Source of the DNA: Leuctra nigra
Lineage: Eukaryota > Arthropoda > Insecta > Plecoptera > Leuctridae
Reading direction: 5' to 3'
DNA: 64,000 nucleotides
NCBI GenBank assembly: GCA_934045905.1
Contig: OW203762.1
Coordinates: forward strand, 11,189,647-11,253,646
The notes beneath the pieces are model-generated. The model saw only the letters and a list, made by a program, of their open reading frames with translations. It made no database searches and was not told the origin of the DNA. How positions within the stretch are numbered: the first letter of the stretch is position 1; each line of letters starts with the position of its first letter. Both the position numbers and the translations under genes were made by a program. This document shows, in pieces, positions 1 to 12,200 of this stretch.

Positions 1-481
1 GGACGTACAAAATAGTGCAATAATACGTTTGCAGTGGCAACTACTATAGATGTAGAGCATGGCTTGCAACACAGAAAAACAGCCCATTTGAATATGTTAG
101 CATTCTTCGTATCATTACAAGTTTTAAATTTTATAGTCAAATTTGTTTCCAAATTTGTTAATGTATCATTCATAAAATTGTTCCCAAAAACAATTTCTAA
201 TTGCCAATGACAATTTTGAAAGAAGCTTTGAATAAGTAATGATATTTTTTATTTTTGTTAGGTAAAAAAATGCAATTAGGATATTGTTTTTGGGATTTGG
301 CATGCCCATCAAATATAATGATTGAGCTCCAAACATATCAAAATATTAGAATCGTGTTACTTGGGATATTTCATCATGTAGGTAGTTTATTATTGGTATG
401 TCGATTACATTACAAAACGATTCTATGCAATCCTGAATCATTAAAAACAGTTATATCAAAATATGTTCAACAGTCCTTCTT

Positions 482-630
482 AGGGCCGGTATTACCAAAG
501 TTAATCTAAGCCGGTTAACTAAATATTTGACTAAAATGGCGGCACAGCCAATCAGATACTTCAAAATGATTGAAACAGTTGAATTTAATCCAAAGGTTAG
601 TTAATCCGGCACAATTTAACTTTGGTAATT
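482..630. mobile_element. MITE, AGGGCCGG-ended family
   Basis: Short inverted-repeat element. Its left end (AGGGCCGGTATTACCAAAG) is mirrored by TTAACTTTGGTAAT at the right end, where the last few bases are lost. The same family is present and more complete at 36714-36875. It is absent from the matching place in the right-hand copy of the segmental duplication. Confidence 0.7.
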
Positions 631-754
631 CACTAAATCACTTAATCCGAGTCTATCTATTAGACCTTGTATCAAAGACATGGATAACTTCTGAGTTACC
701 CAAGTTAAACAAACAGATAAAATTACTTCTTAGTTTGTATTCACATTTCTTACC

Positions 755-806
755 ACAAACTCCGTCTCCAACCACCATCAGCTTCTTCCTGATTGCAGAA
801 GTCATG
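755..806 (-). CDS. Rho-like GTPase, duplicate first exon (partial gene)
   Basis: On the - strand an ATG at 806 opens 17 codons plus one base and ends at a GTAAGA donor. It encodes MTSAIRKKLMVVGDGVC plus the first base of the next Gly. This is the N-terminus and P-loop start of a Rho1-type GTPase, and the intron falls at the same phase-1 position as in Rho-A and Rho-B. No second exon is visible to its left within the window; if its intron is as long as Rho-A's (about 2.1 kb), exon 2 would lie outside. It could be a complete third Rho gene or an orphan exon made by the segmental duplication. It sits inside the last intron of GEF-1 on the opposite strand. Confidence 0.75.
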
Positions 807-1309
807 CCACAACAGACAGATATGAAGTTCAAGTGACACTAAGAATAATGTAGGGATTTGCGATCAGTTCATATTTACCTTAATCAAGAGCTCGATAGTT
901 ACTTCAAGCACAGATAACATTCTTTTCACTTTTTAAATCAATACAATGCGTTATCTCTAATTATAATACAACTAACTGACCAACCGGGCGTTGCTCGTGC
1001 TGTTGGGGAGAGGTTCAAGTGATGTAGACAACCCGCATTACACCTATGTGAGACGGGTTGCCTGGATTGCCCGGCGCAGCAACCCTGCCATAACGTTCCA
1101 TGCACTACGCCTGTGCCTATGCAACACAAATGACTTGAAAGAAATAGTGTTGCATTTATACTAGCGAGGTGCTGAGATGACAGAAAAGAAATCTTGCAAT
1201 GTGAGTACGTGACTATCTTCCGAAGTAAAGTGAAAGTCAGAAGCGCACTCGCCAGAAGTACGTGACTATGCCTCAATTACTCACGTCTGCACCCTCAGCA
1301 GTTCTGGAA

Positions 1310-1496
1310 ACGTGCCAAAGAGGATGAAAGGTGGGGAGGAGGTGGTCGTGGCCTATTAGTAGGGTACCTTCCCAGCATTTGCCTGTCGACTGAGGGAAAA
1401 CCACGAAGAAAACCCTGTCAGGAAGGACGGCCGCGGGAATCAAACCCGGGCCTCCGGAATACAAGTTCAGAGCGTTAACCACTCAGCCAACCTGTT
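1310..1496 (-). mobile_element. tRNA-derived SINE
   Basis: Read on the - strand, the element starts with a tRNA-like head: a box A-like TTGGCTGAGTGG, then a box B-like GGGTTTGATTCCC, then a conserved body (GGTTTTCCCTCAGTCGACAG, GGGAAGGTACCCTACT). The same unit occurs at 4700-4882 (-) and 42785-42965 (+), and in decayed form at 1789-1880, 24887-25010 and 51030-51125. The tRNA-like head identifies it as a SINE and not a tRNA gene: no complete acceptor stem is formed. Confidence 0.8.
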
Positions 1497-1788
1497 CCGT
1501 GTGTTTAATTGTCACGAAATACATTCCGATCAGTCTGGCGTTTTGAGATATGATGTCACTACCGGTTTCAAAACGGCGGAACAAAAAATCGTAGGGAATG
1601 TATCTTCAGGCAGACAAGCTGAATACGTGATACAAGTTCAGATCAATCGGCCAGCCGTTTAGGCTGTGGCGGAGACCGCGGAACATTTTGGAAGATAAAT
1701 CAGAATCTGAAGAAAGCCATCAATTTCACTATGTTCGCTGCCCTTTAGGCAATAAACGGCATAACTTATTGTTGGCAAACTTGGAATA

Positions 1789-1880
1789 TGGTAGGGTGGT
1801 ATCGACTTAAGGAAAACCACGAAACCCCCAATCAGGAAGTACGGCCACTGGAGCCGGGATAAGAGCGTTACCTCTAGAGT
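1789..1880 (-). mobile_element. Decayed copy of the tRNA-derived SINE
   Basis: It keeps the GGTTTTCC body, the TCCGGCTCCAG region and the AACGCTCT segment of the intact SINE in the same order on the - strand, with many substitutions and small deletions. Confidence 0.55.
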
Positions 1881-1963
1881 CATCTTAACCTCACATTAAT
1901 CATACCTTACCTATAGTCTAATCCTTCACTTTGGATCTCAACTGATGAGAGTTTCTTTCACAG

Positions 1964-2040
1964 GATGGATGGAAGGAGTGCGCATGCGCGGGAACAAGGA
2001 AGGAAAGTTTCCGCCGGGTCGAGTTGATGTCAAGAAATAA
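1964..2040 (+). CDS. GEF-1, ephexin-like RhoGEF: terminal exon (C-terminal half of SH3)
   Basis: After a TTTCTTTCACAG acceptor, 77 nt encode GWMEGVRMRG, a short Lys-rich stretch and KFPPGRVDVKK, then TAA. This is the end of an SH3 domain: the Trp that lines the ligand groove and a FPP..V last strand. The exon has the same length and phase as the last exon of GEF-2 (16338-16414), and its sequence closely matches the last exons of GEF-2 and GEF-4. The rest of the gene, including the DH and PH domains, lies to the left of the window. An AATAAA at 2083-2088 is a likely polyadenylation signal. The exon could only be mistaken for an isolated pseudo-exon if the upstream gene is missing. Confidence 0.85.
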
Positions 2041-2082
2041 ACATTTAAAGATATTATGCTTATATTATGTAAATTTACCACA

Positions 2083-2088
2083 AATAAA
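2083..2088 (+). terminator. Polyadenylation signal of GEF-1
   Basis: AATAAA 43 nt after the GEF-1 stop codon, the expected place and sequence for a metazoan poly(A) signal. Confidence 0.6.
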
Positions 2089-2920
2089 ACTATATTATAA
2101 AATACTGAGTATTTAATATACGAGTAGGTTAAATAAACAATTTACATACATTATTATTGACAGGTAAGCTGTTTAACATTTTGTATGTAAAATCGAAAAA
2201 GGGTAGTTTTATTCACTCTGACAAATCTATATGTAATTAAGTAATTTACTTAAGAGTCGGCTGCACCCGAAGTAAACGTTGGGGATAATGTTTCCTAAAT
2301 CGTCATAACTTGTATCATTTAAATTATGAAAAATATAAAAAATTTATTAGTGTTTCAAATGTTTTAGTCGACCTCAATCTTATATACCTATACCTATTCG
2401 TATAAACACTATCTTAAAACTTCAATTTATGTGCCCAAACTCGTAAAAATCTGAAAAATCTCTATTTTTTCATATTTTTCACAAGTTTGGGCACAAATAT
2501 TTTCTTTATAAGTTAGTGTTTATATTGCTATCCACTCAAAAATATGTAATGTTACTTATTTATCACATATTTTATAACTGAAGGGAAACAAACGCTATAA
2601 CGATATTTAGGACATTTTATCTGTTACCTCTTAATATAGCCGATTGTTACTGTATCTTCACGCATTCACTTCTTACAAATGTGTTCTAAATAATGAAATG
2701 TAGGAATTAAGATGAAAAACTGGATTATTAAAAAAATAATGATAGGCCTCATATCTTCCTTTCTACGCACTTAGTATATTTAGTATTATTTAGTTTGAAT
2801 TCGTATTATAAATCATTATTCTTAAATTACTCTTAATTTAATGATTAAATAATTAATCATTATTCATTACACATTTACAATAAAGACGATTTCTATTCTA
2901 TACAAAGTGTTTGACATGAT
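2089..2920. other. Spacer between convergent GEF-1 and Rho-A
   Basis: AT-rich DNA holding the 3' ends of two convergent genes. No coding pattern is seen. A short imperfect inverted repeat spans about 2400-2530 (the AGTTTGGGCAC segment and its complement). Confidence 0.5.
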
Positions 2921-5607
2921 TCATATCAGAGTACACGTTTTACTTTCCTTCTTGACTTGAAGCAAAGCTCGAGCAGCAGCGTGGAAAACCTCCTTCACAG
3001 TTCCCACATCTCTCTCATGTTTTGCTGAACACTCCAAATACCCGACAGCTTTGATTCTCTTAGCCATTTCCTCTCCTTCCGCTTTCTTCACCGGCTCCCG
3101 TTGCCTCTTCCTCAGTCTAGCAACAATCTCTGCATCATTCCTTAAGTCCGTTTTGTTACCCACGAGCAAGATCGGCACATTCGGTAAATGATCGCGGATT
3201 TCCGGAACCCAAATTCCATTCACATTGGCCAGTGAATCCGGATCCGCAATGGAGAAGACGATTACAACGACATCTGTGTTCTTGTAAGACAATTGTCTTA
3301 GACTCTCATACTCAGCTTGTCCTGCCGTGTCGAATAATGTCAAATTTACTTTCTTCTTATCGACAATTACCGAGTGCACATACTCGTTGAGAATGGTTGG
3401 GATGTACACATCCTTGAATTTCTCATCCTTGAACCTCAGCAGCATGCAGGTTTTTCCTGGTGAAATAGAGAAGGCCATGAGATAACTCACAATCATAGAC
3501 GTTTCAATAAATACTTGATTTACAATAGGTTGTAAATTACATAATATTATGACGTTGGATTATAGTAATTTTGCGAGCCGAGAGCTTATAAATAAATGAA
3601 TTCATATTTCGTTTAGCACAAATCAGAAGTTTGCAGCGAGTATTCTGACGCTTCAATGTCGATCTGATTATTATGTCTGCGCTGATAACCTCGCTGTTGA
3701 GCGCCATAACCCGTTATGTCAATCTATCCTTCGACTTTTTACTAAATCATTTTGTTACATGCCCGTATCGCACTTTACGGTATTGTAACGAAGTGGAATG
3801 CCATGCGTGAATTTCATATCTTTCTTATTTTTAGATATACTATTTACAAATAGTCAAATTTAAACTTAACTGATATTAATATGATTATCTTTGTAATTGT
3901 ATGATTAATAAGAAATCAGTTTATTAGAAAACAAATAGGTAAATTACATGATTGCAAATCACTAAATAATCTCAACGCTCGAAAATTAATGTGTAAACAT
4001 CTTATCCAATAAGCAATCAAAAATTTAAACTGATTAAATGTAACCAGTAAGTTTTGCTTTACGTCTGTTAGATACAGAAATAAAATGTAAACATTTCGTC
4101 TATGATGTTAAAATAATATTACAAATGAGTAAAGCGCATCAACAATAGGTATATTCCAACCCAAGTTTTCAGAGCAATTTGTTTGAACTGCTTGTTTGTC
4201 CACAAAGTTCAAAGTGTTTCCTAAACATATCGTCGGCTTACTGCAGAAACTCACTGACTGACATTTTGTAAAATTGAGTTAGAAGCGTCATAAAGTGTTG
4301 ACCATATTTGCACTCCCTATGAATTAAAAGAAGCTCGCATTTTCAAGATTTTATGGTTGATTTGATGAACAACGCTTTTTTGATACTTTTGATCGAACCG
4401 TTAAAAACCTTTTGCCCAATGCTCTACATTTAACAAAAATTCTTCATATTTTACAAATTAAAAAATAAAAACAAATAGCTTGTTCTACATACTCGCTCAT
4501 CAGCGCGTTGATTGCTCATGGCAGTCGAGTAATTGTTCTGGACAGTCGAGTACACACGACACATCCACCTCAAACATTGTATGTGACGTAGGTTGATGTG
4601 TTTTTATTTGTCTGGGGCTTAACGTCGCACTGTTCTGCAGCGAGGCTAATGGCGACGGATGAATGATTATGATGATGATTGGGAGATGATGGTGAAGAGT
4701 GGGTAAGGATGGAACGTGGGAAGGAGGTGGCCGTGGCCTATAAGTAGGGTACCTTCCCAGCATTTGCCTGTTGACTGAGGGAAAACCACGAAAAAAACCC
4801 AGTCAGGAAGGACGGCCGCGGGAATCGAACCCGGTTCTCCGGAATACAAGTTCAGAGCGTTAACCACTCACCCAACCTGTTTCATTAGGTTGATGTAGAG
4901 CTTGTCTTGCAATAATAGTATTGTATTATTTGTATTATTATTGTATTAGTATTGTATTGCCCAATTGTAAATTTTATAGTCAAATTTGTTTCCAAATTTG
5001 TTAAATAACATTTGTTCCCATAAACAATTTCTAGTTACACAGACAATTTTGAAAAATGCTTTGAATAATGATATTTGAAATTTTAATGATATTTGAAATT
5101 TTTGCTTGGTTGAAAAAAAAATGCAATAAACCACATTTTAAATTATCTAGTTATAGCTATGCTTTTCAAACAAATTCATATGCAGTACCGTTATCCTCAT
5201 ATTATCTATTAATGTTTTTCAACAATATGAATCAAAACATGAATAGATAGGTATTAGGATCACGGTACTGCATTATAAATTTTTTTGAAAAGCAGAGCTA
5301 ACTAGATAATTTAAAATGATGTCTATTAGGATATTGTATTTGGGATTTGGTATTGCCCAACAAGTATAATGACGTATTTAAATGATTGACCTCCAAACAT
5401 ATCAAAATATGTTCAGCATTCCTTAACATAAAACTTAATCCCTTAATCCTAGTCTATCTTATAGACCTTGTATCAAAGATTTTGATAACTTCTGAGTTAC
5501 CTTATTTAAACAAAACAGATAAAATAACTTCTTAGTTTGTATTCACATTTCTTACCACAAACTCCGTCTCCAACAATCATCAGCTTCTTCCAGATTGCAG
5601 AAGTCAT
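2921..5607 (-). CDS. Rho-A: Rho1-like small GTPase, two exons, 195 aa
   Basis: Exons (- strand): 5607-5556 and 3456-2921, intron 3457-5555. It is a membrane-anchored GTP switch of the Rho family. Visible motifs: P-loop GDGVCGKT; switch I Thr in YIPT; DTAGQ with the catalytic Gln; NKTDL base-recognition motif; Rho insert region (LRKRQREPVKKAEG); ECSAK; C-terminal CAAX box CTLI after a Lys-rich tail, predicting prenylation. N-terminus and insert are Rho-type, not Rac-type. Oddities: the residue equivalent to RhoA Trp58 is Phe (LTLFDTAGQ), switch I reads TILNEY where RhoA has TVFENY, and there are three extra residues after ECSAK. It is convergent with GEF-1 and divergent from GEF-2. The joined length matches the usual 190-195 aa. 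Confidence 0.93.
4700..4882 (-). mobile_element. tRNA-derived SINE in the Rho-A intron
   Basis: Close copy of the SINE at 1310-1496, same orientation, with box A/B-like head (GGGTTCGATTCCC) and conserved body. It lies in the Rho-A intron. Confidence 0.8.
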
Positions 5608-5772
5608 GCCACAACAGACAGATATGAAGTTCAAGTGACACTAAGAATATTGTAGGGAAATATGTGACATTTATAATGACCCTAATCAAAAGCTCTAGTT
5701 ACTTCAAGAACAGATAACATTCACTTTACACTCTAATCAATGGAATCCGTTATCTCTGATCGTAAAAATAAC
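4971..5772. repeat. Right copy of the segmental duplication (contains Rho-A exon 1)
   Basis: Matches 127-968, including Rho exon 1, leader and flank. It contains a private inverted-repeat insertion at about 5131-5322 and lacks the MITE of the left copy. Confidence 0.85.
5131..5322. mobile_element. Hairpin element in the Rho-A intron
   Basis: CATTTTAAATTATCTAGTTA at the left is the reverse complement of TAACTAGATAATTTAAAATG at the right, and the next 35 bases also pair imperfectly. It is absent from the left copy of the segmental duplication, so it is an insertion with about 55-base terminal inverted repeats. Confidence 0.75.
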
Positions 5773-6213
5773 TTTGAAACTTGCTTTTCAGTCATCAAAT
5801 TGTTGTACAAAAATTCAGTGAGCACGTTATTTTTATCATCAATTCAAGAATAATTTTGCTATATCAAAAGCACGATCAAAAGTATTGGCGGAATAGTGAA
5901 CTATGATTTAGCGCGTGTTTGGGTGTCACTTCAATAGAGATTGTGTCAGTCAAGATAATTCTTATCTAATATGCTCATATCAATGAAGCGATCTCACTGG
6001 CACAGAATAAACGCCCAGGTATTTAAACAATTTACTCTTTACAACCTTTAGCGTAGGAATAGCCAAATTACACATATTTCCTACAAGTTCAGTGGCAAAT
6101 CGCTGATTTTTATTGCACGAGGCTGGTAAGTTTTTAATTCTTTGTATCGTGTGTAAAATGTAAAAGTGTTCCTATAACCTCAGTTCTGACTATGTTCACT
6201 GATTGGCTGACAG
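5608..6213. promoter_or_regulatory. Divergent promoter region between Rho-A and GEF-2, with GEF-2 leader intron
   Basis: Rho-A starts leftward at 5607 and GEF-2 rightward at 6214, so both promoters must lie in or near these 0.6 kb. A GGCTG/GTAAGT donor at 6125/6126 and an acceptor TGGCTGACAG ending at 6213 define a short leader intron, placing the GEF-2 ATG as the first three bases of its exon. The sequence does not show a clear TATA box. Shared regulation of the GEF and the GTPase is inference. Confidence 0.5.
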
Positions 6214-9200
6214 ATGGCGCTGGAAGTGAGTGTCTTGCAATGGGAGAAAGCTGTCCATCTCGTCTTCAACTCGCCGATATGCGAGACGATCAACCACGAG
6301 CTTATCAGTCGCTGTCTAGCAAACAATCCCGAACTAGATGAGACGGAGTTCGTCCCAGAAGTTGGTACGTTCTGAGAGTTTATCTGCTTCATTAATCAGA
6401 TAGTGCTATTGATTAGAAGTATACTTTAGTAGTCCTCTACCAATTGTATCTCAGAAGTAGAAGGCCTTATTTGCATTACAATGATTCTTAAGGACCATCC
6501 ACACCACGGGACCGTCCTTGACCAAGCCAGAACGGTGGAGAGCGCCAATTTACTCTACAAGGAAAAGAAGCCTTCCATTCATACCCATATCTACTTTGTT
6601 TTGGAGGTTACAATAATTCGTTTTGTATTGAAGTGTTCATAAAAAAACGTTCTAAATATTTCATGTGACTGTTTAACATCGGATATAACAATATTACTGA
6701 ACAGACATCAATCAAATTGGAATTGATACAGTTTGATTAAATATTTCCAGAAGTGTTCAATGCAAACTCATTGACATGCGAATCAAGCCATCTACTTCTG
6801 AGTTACAGAATTATAGAACCAAGTGATCACACAATATATATTTGTATTCTGTATTTGATGACATAAAAACTAAATTATATGAAACCATTGTTTAACTGGA
6901 TGTCCTGCTTCTAGCTCACAACTACTTGAGATCTCCACGAAAGAAGAAACTCAAACGGTCCAGAACATTTTTAAAACGTTTAAGCACTGGAAACCATTTG
7001 ACTTCAGTGGTTCAATCTTCCGCTGAATCCGACCAATCAGAGCCGCTGAGTGACTCACATTCTGTTGAAGAAGACAGAAGAGATGAGAATGACGTCATTA
7101 ATCAAGACAGAGATGCACAGATCACTCGTGATGGACCGCATTATGTTGAATTCACAGCGAGAGAGACAGACTATAACACAAATGACGGACATGCAACGGG
7201 TGACACCGTACCAAGTGATCAGGTTAATGACAGATACTACTGTGTTTCTTCTGAACCTAATGGACGGGCTGTCGAGACATCACATAGTGACATAAATACT
7301 TATCAGGTAACTGACAGATATTATTATGTGGCCTCGTCATCTAATAGCGCCGATTTTCATGCATCTGAAGGACAGAAAACTGTCGAGACTGAACCTTGTG
7401 ACATTTTTATGAATCAGGATACTGATTACGTTTATTCCGTCCCGAATGGGACAGACCATCAAGTACCTGAAAAACACAAAATTGAAGTGACATCACATAG
7501 TAGCGTAAATGATCAGTCTACTAATATGTACTATAACGTCGCTTCCGGTCCTAGAGAGACAGATTACCAACTTGACAGACATAATTATGAAAATATAGAG
7601 TATGTACAGAAGGACGGCATAAATGACCATCAACCGTACAAAAACGTGGTCTACGCTTCTGTTGTCAAATTGAAAAAGGACAAGAGAAACGAGGCAAGTG
7701 TTTCTGATATTGCTTCTGGACTTAGAGAGAGAGATTATGAAGCGCATAATAGACATGTGTATGACGAGGTCGAGTTTGTAGAGAGAGACAGCAGTGAAGA
7801 CGATGAACTGTACACAAGCATGGTCTACACCTCCGCAGTCGAACTGAAGGATGATGAGAGAGAATCAACAAGTGTTTCCAATGGAGATTGTCCTGTTCCG
7901 TTTCAAAGAAGGAACTACTCGAAGTTAGTAGCTTCTTATTCATACTGAAATTCATAGTAGATACGATTATATAACTTTTTATGTTTTGTGTAGAAGCTGG
8001 AAAAGCTCAAAGCCATACAAAGATGCCACTCGATGTTCAGAAAAGCGGTCAAGTTTCTCGAGTACAAGCAGCAAGCCGAATGGTTAGTTATAAATATAGG
8101 CACTAATGTAGAGACACTACACAACACATATCCTTCTGATGCCATTGTTTAATAGTTAAAAAAGTCAGTGACCTTTGTGACCATGTGACGAAGAAGTGAT
8201 CTCAAGAATTACTCTTCTTCCAATGCAGCGACAGGTCAATAATATCCAAGTTAAATAAAAGTGTCCGACTTATTCTAGCTTTAAAATGTGTATGAGTCCG
8301 ACGGACATACAAAGAGACTACACTACACGTATTATTCTCAAAAACGCAATATATTTACTAAGTTTGCTTTCGAATTACTTTTCCCAGAATTATTTACTGG
8401 ACTGAAATAAATAACCTCTAATTCCTTATCGTTTCGTGAACTGTGTTAAGAACCTTGATACAATATGTACAGCTGAGAATCAGTGGCTAAAATAAACACA
8501 AGTTGTATAATTTAAGAAAATCAAACAAAGCATTTGGTTGTACGAATTCAAAATTCATGATAAATCATGATATAACCTCTATGATTTGATCCAGAGAATA
8601 ATTATCTGGTTTGCAGACATTGAAGTGCCGCTGTCACCGATGGACAGAGTGGCCCACTGGGAGACGGAGTCCATTGTCAGCGACATCAGCAGTTTGGTGG
8701 TCGACGAGCCTTTCTATGAGCAGCTCGGCCCCCATGTAAGTACAAGTTACAGTAATGAAGTGTACTTGGAACTAACCATGATGCCATTTATGAACAGCAT
8801 AAAAAAAGAAAAGAAAAAGAAATTATGCTTAGAAATTATGTTGGGTTTTCGAATCCCACCTCTGCCACCAGTTGTAATTTTATAATTATCCTGCTTTTTC
8901 AATTTAGCTAGAGAGAATAAAATAATCTGCCTGTCTTGATACACATACAGAATATTTGTTAAATTAGCCGACGAAATTAATATCCCAGTTATGCCACCAG
9001 GTGTAATTCTATTGGATTTTTTTTGCCAACTCACTATTGCCAAGTAATTTAATTTAAAATAATATAATAGGTACGTACGTTTCAAAAACTATTAATTCGA
9101 TTTTAGCAGTTATACACATTTTTAACTCATTAAAATCTGCTCTGTATGATTTAGGGCTGGTCCTTCAATAGTCTTCTAAACCAGTAGTTCAAGGGGGGCA

Positions 9201-12200
9201 ACGGTCAGAAATTAAAATTTTACCATAATTACACTTCAAACTTTTAATATCTGTAAGACATATGAGAAGGTACCAATCCGGTTGTGATAGTGAGAGCAGT
9301 AAATCGAAAAACGTGATTTTAATCGAAAGTATGCAAAGAATTTTAGTCCCATAAGGAATAAGCTGGACGCAAAATGTCTATTGGGAACGTAGGAGAACCA
9401 AAATAGATAGAAATAAAAGAAGCTCTGCTACATATAAATAGGAGTGTTTTCTTCATTTTATCTCTCTTAAAATGTTCTGTGAATTGAACCGTTTAGCTGC
9501 AAATAAATATAAAAATAAATCGCTACTGTTTTATACACCAAGAAGGTCCCATATTTTTTGTACAGAAGGTACATTCCTGCACGTCTCACTCCCACTCTCT
9601 GTAACTGGACCCAAATTGTTTACACTAAGCGCTTGCTGACACTTGAAATAGTAATAAAATAGCCATAAACTAAACAATTTCATGCATCATCATAACACAA
9701 CACATTAAATATCTATTACAGTCTGTTCAAAGAATGTTGATACCATAAGACAAATCTCATGTGAACTAATATGCAATACAGTCAATAATTATTATTCATT
9801 ATTACAATACCGTTGGCACATTTGCACTTATCAATTATCTATAAACATGACAAGATAAAATGATGTTAATTTTTCATATTCTGACTGTTGTCGCCCTTAA
9901 AGTTTTAATCGATCATTCGAGGATTGTCATTGGTTGTTGCCATGGCAATATAGCCCTAATTGACTGTTTAAATTTAAAAGTTAGCAAGGCATTGAAAGAC
10001 CAGCCCTTATTGTCAATTCTGATCTCCAGAGATTGCGTTATATCACAGAACTGTTAGATTAGAATTATAACTTTTCTTTCTCTATTACCATGTTATTACT
10101 ATGATAAAACAAACTAATTTTTAATTGCACATTTGGATTGGTGCATTTATAGCAATGTTATCCTTGTACAAAAATTTTGGAGCTCTCGCCTGGCAAGTGC
10201 GAGGTCCCGGGTTCGAACCCAGGTTCGATCGGGGTTCGACAGACAAACCTTACTATCATCTTGACTCCAGTGAAAGTTTTTCATAAAACGCAGTTTAACT
10301 GCCACTTGTCATAACAGCTGATCTGTCATAAGACCGATAATCTAATATCTAAGACTTAAGATATAATACGATCGGTCTCATTTGTGAATCCAGTCCCTGG
10401 ACCGAGCTGCTGGAGAGTCCTGGGAGAGTCTGGTTCTGGATGACTCAGAGGCAAGGATTGAAGACTCATTCACTGACTTCGTGAGTTCCTCGGGACCTAA
10501 CGGTACTCCGTGGTGTCGACTCAAGCGAGTCGTCGACATTAATGTTCTCGGTGAGATCAATTTACTTCATTTAAATCAAACAATCTAGTAAAAGATAACT
10601 GGAATATTGTTACTTAGTTGTAATGCGAATTTTATATATGTCTACACTTTCAGCATGAGGTCGAATAATTTAGAGGTTATATGATAAAAAATAGTTGTGA
10701 ATTATGACACACAGTTTTATTATTAATAGTAAATATCAATTATATCGAGAAAATTACGGTTGACTTATGTAAATGTAAATGTATAGAGTCACTCAAGAGT
10801 GACTCTATACATTTTTCAATTTTGATTATATAGAAATAAGATCAGGGGCCCTATTCTAGAACTTTAAATTTCCAGTTCAGATGGAATTCGATTCTATACA
10901 ATGTTCATCTGTATGGCCGTGAATCGAGTTCCATCAGAATTGAGAACATTAAAGTTCTGGAATAGGGCCCCAGGTCATATATAAACAGAAAGGACAAAGC
11001 AAACTGCAATTTTGCGTAGTTTGACAGGAAATTACTATTCATATTGTTTTAATTCAATTTCAGACAAAATGAGCGATGACGAGAAGACCCTCCATGAAAC
11101 AAAGTACGAGATATTAACGACCGAAGCGTCTTACTACAGATCTCTGACAACTCTCCGGAAACACTTCATCCAGAGCTCTGAGTTCTCCGACCAGTCAATA
11201 TTCCCCAAGCAGGAGCACGGCGCTCTCTCCGCGTTCATCAGACCCATCGAGCAGTTCTCCAAGTCCTTCCTGCGCGACCTGATCAAATGTTGGCAGCGCA
11301 GTGTCTTCCTCACAGGCATCTTCGACCTGATACAAGAGCACTGGGCAAGAAACAAGACTTATATCACGTATTGTTCTAATCTGAAGGGAGTGGAAGAAAG
11401 TCTGAAGACTTTGAAGTAAGTGAGAGCAGGAGTTATACTTGATAGGGGAGACGTTACCATTATACCTTTTAGCAATCGCTTGTTTTCCTAAATAGTTCCG
11501 ATTGGCATTATTCATTTGAATTGAATGAAAGAGTGACTAAAGAATACGAACACAATTATATCAGAATTAGAATACTCTTGAAATCAATGTATCTATTCAA
11601 AATTCCTTTAGTTATGTTGTGTTGTTCTACCTCTTTTTCGACCTACTTCTCAGGTTAACAAGGTGTATACCACAAATATATTTTACCTTTAAGTAAGAAA
11701 CACAAGTATTATAACCATACGTTGTTTCATATTTATAGAATTCAATAACATCGTTCAAGAACAGTACAATAAAAATTTACGCTTAATGTGGTTACAATTG
11801 GATCATAACCTGTCGATCTGTTACCAACTTGATTGTTCAACACAGCAGTATCATATGTTTCAGATCGACCAACAAGAGATTTGATGAAGCACTAAAAGCT
11901 CTGGAGAGGAGCGAAAGCTGCTCCAAGCTTCCCTTGAATTCGTTCTTGAGTCTTCCGATGAAGAGGATCACCTGCATGGATCTTCTTCTGAAGCGAGCAC
12001 GATGCACGATGCTGCGAATACGCGCCAGTGACCAGATGCGAGATTACGACAGAGAGATGGAGCAGTCCATGCTGGCGTACGACTTCGTGCAACATGTAGG
12101 CACACTTTAAATCATTAAACAGTACCTATTTGAACGAAACTTGTCAGGCTGTCTGTCAGGTTCCATGATAATCAATCCATGTTATTATCAATAAAATAAG

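Larger units (their letters stand above)
127..968. repeat. Left copy of a segmental duplication carrying a Rho exon 1
   Basis: This stretch matches about 4971-5772 nearly base for base over long runs: the AT-rich intron part, the Rho first exon, its leader and the start-proximal flank. Each copy then gained a different insertion. The left one holds a small inverted-repeat element at about 482-630; the right one holds a hairpin element at about 5131-5322. The duplication therefore predates both insertions. It lies inside the last intron of GEF-1. Confidence 0.85.

Noticed and set aside
1273..1482. Open frames MVNALNLYSGG.. at 1273-1482, 4667-4867 and a related one at 42753-42959
   Set aside because: They are translations of the tRNA-derived SINE, repeated at each copy.
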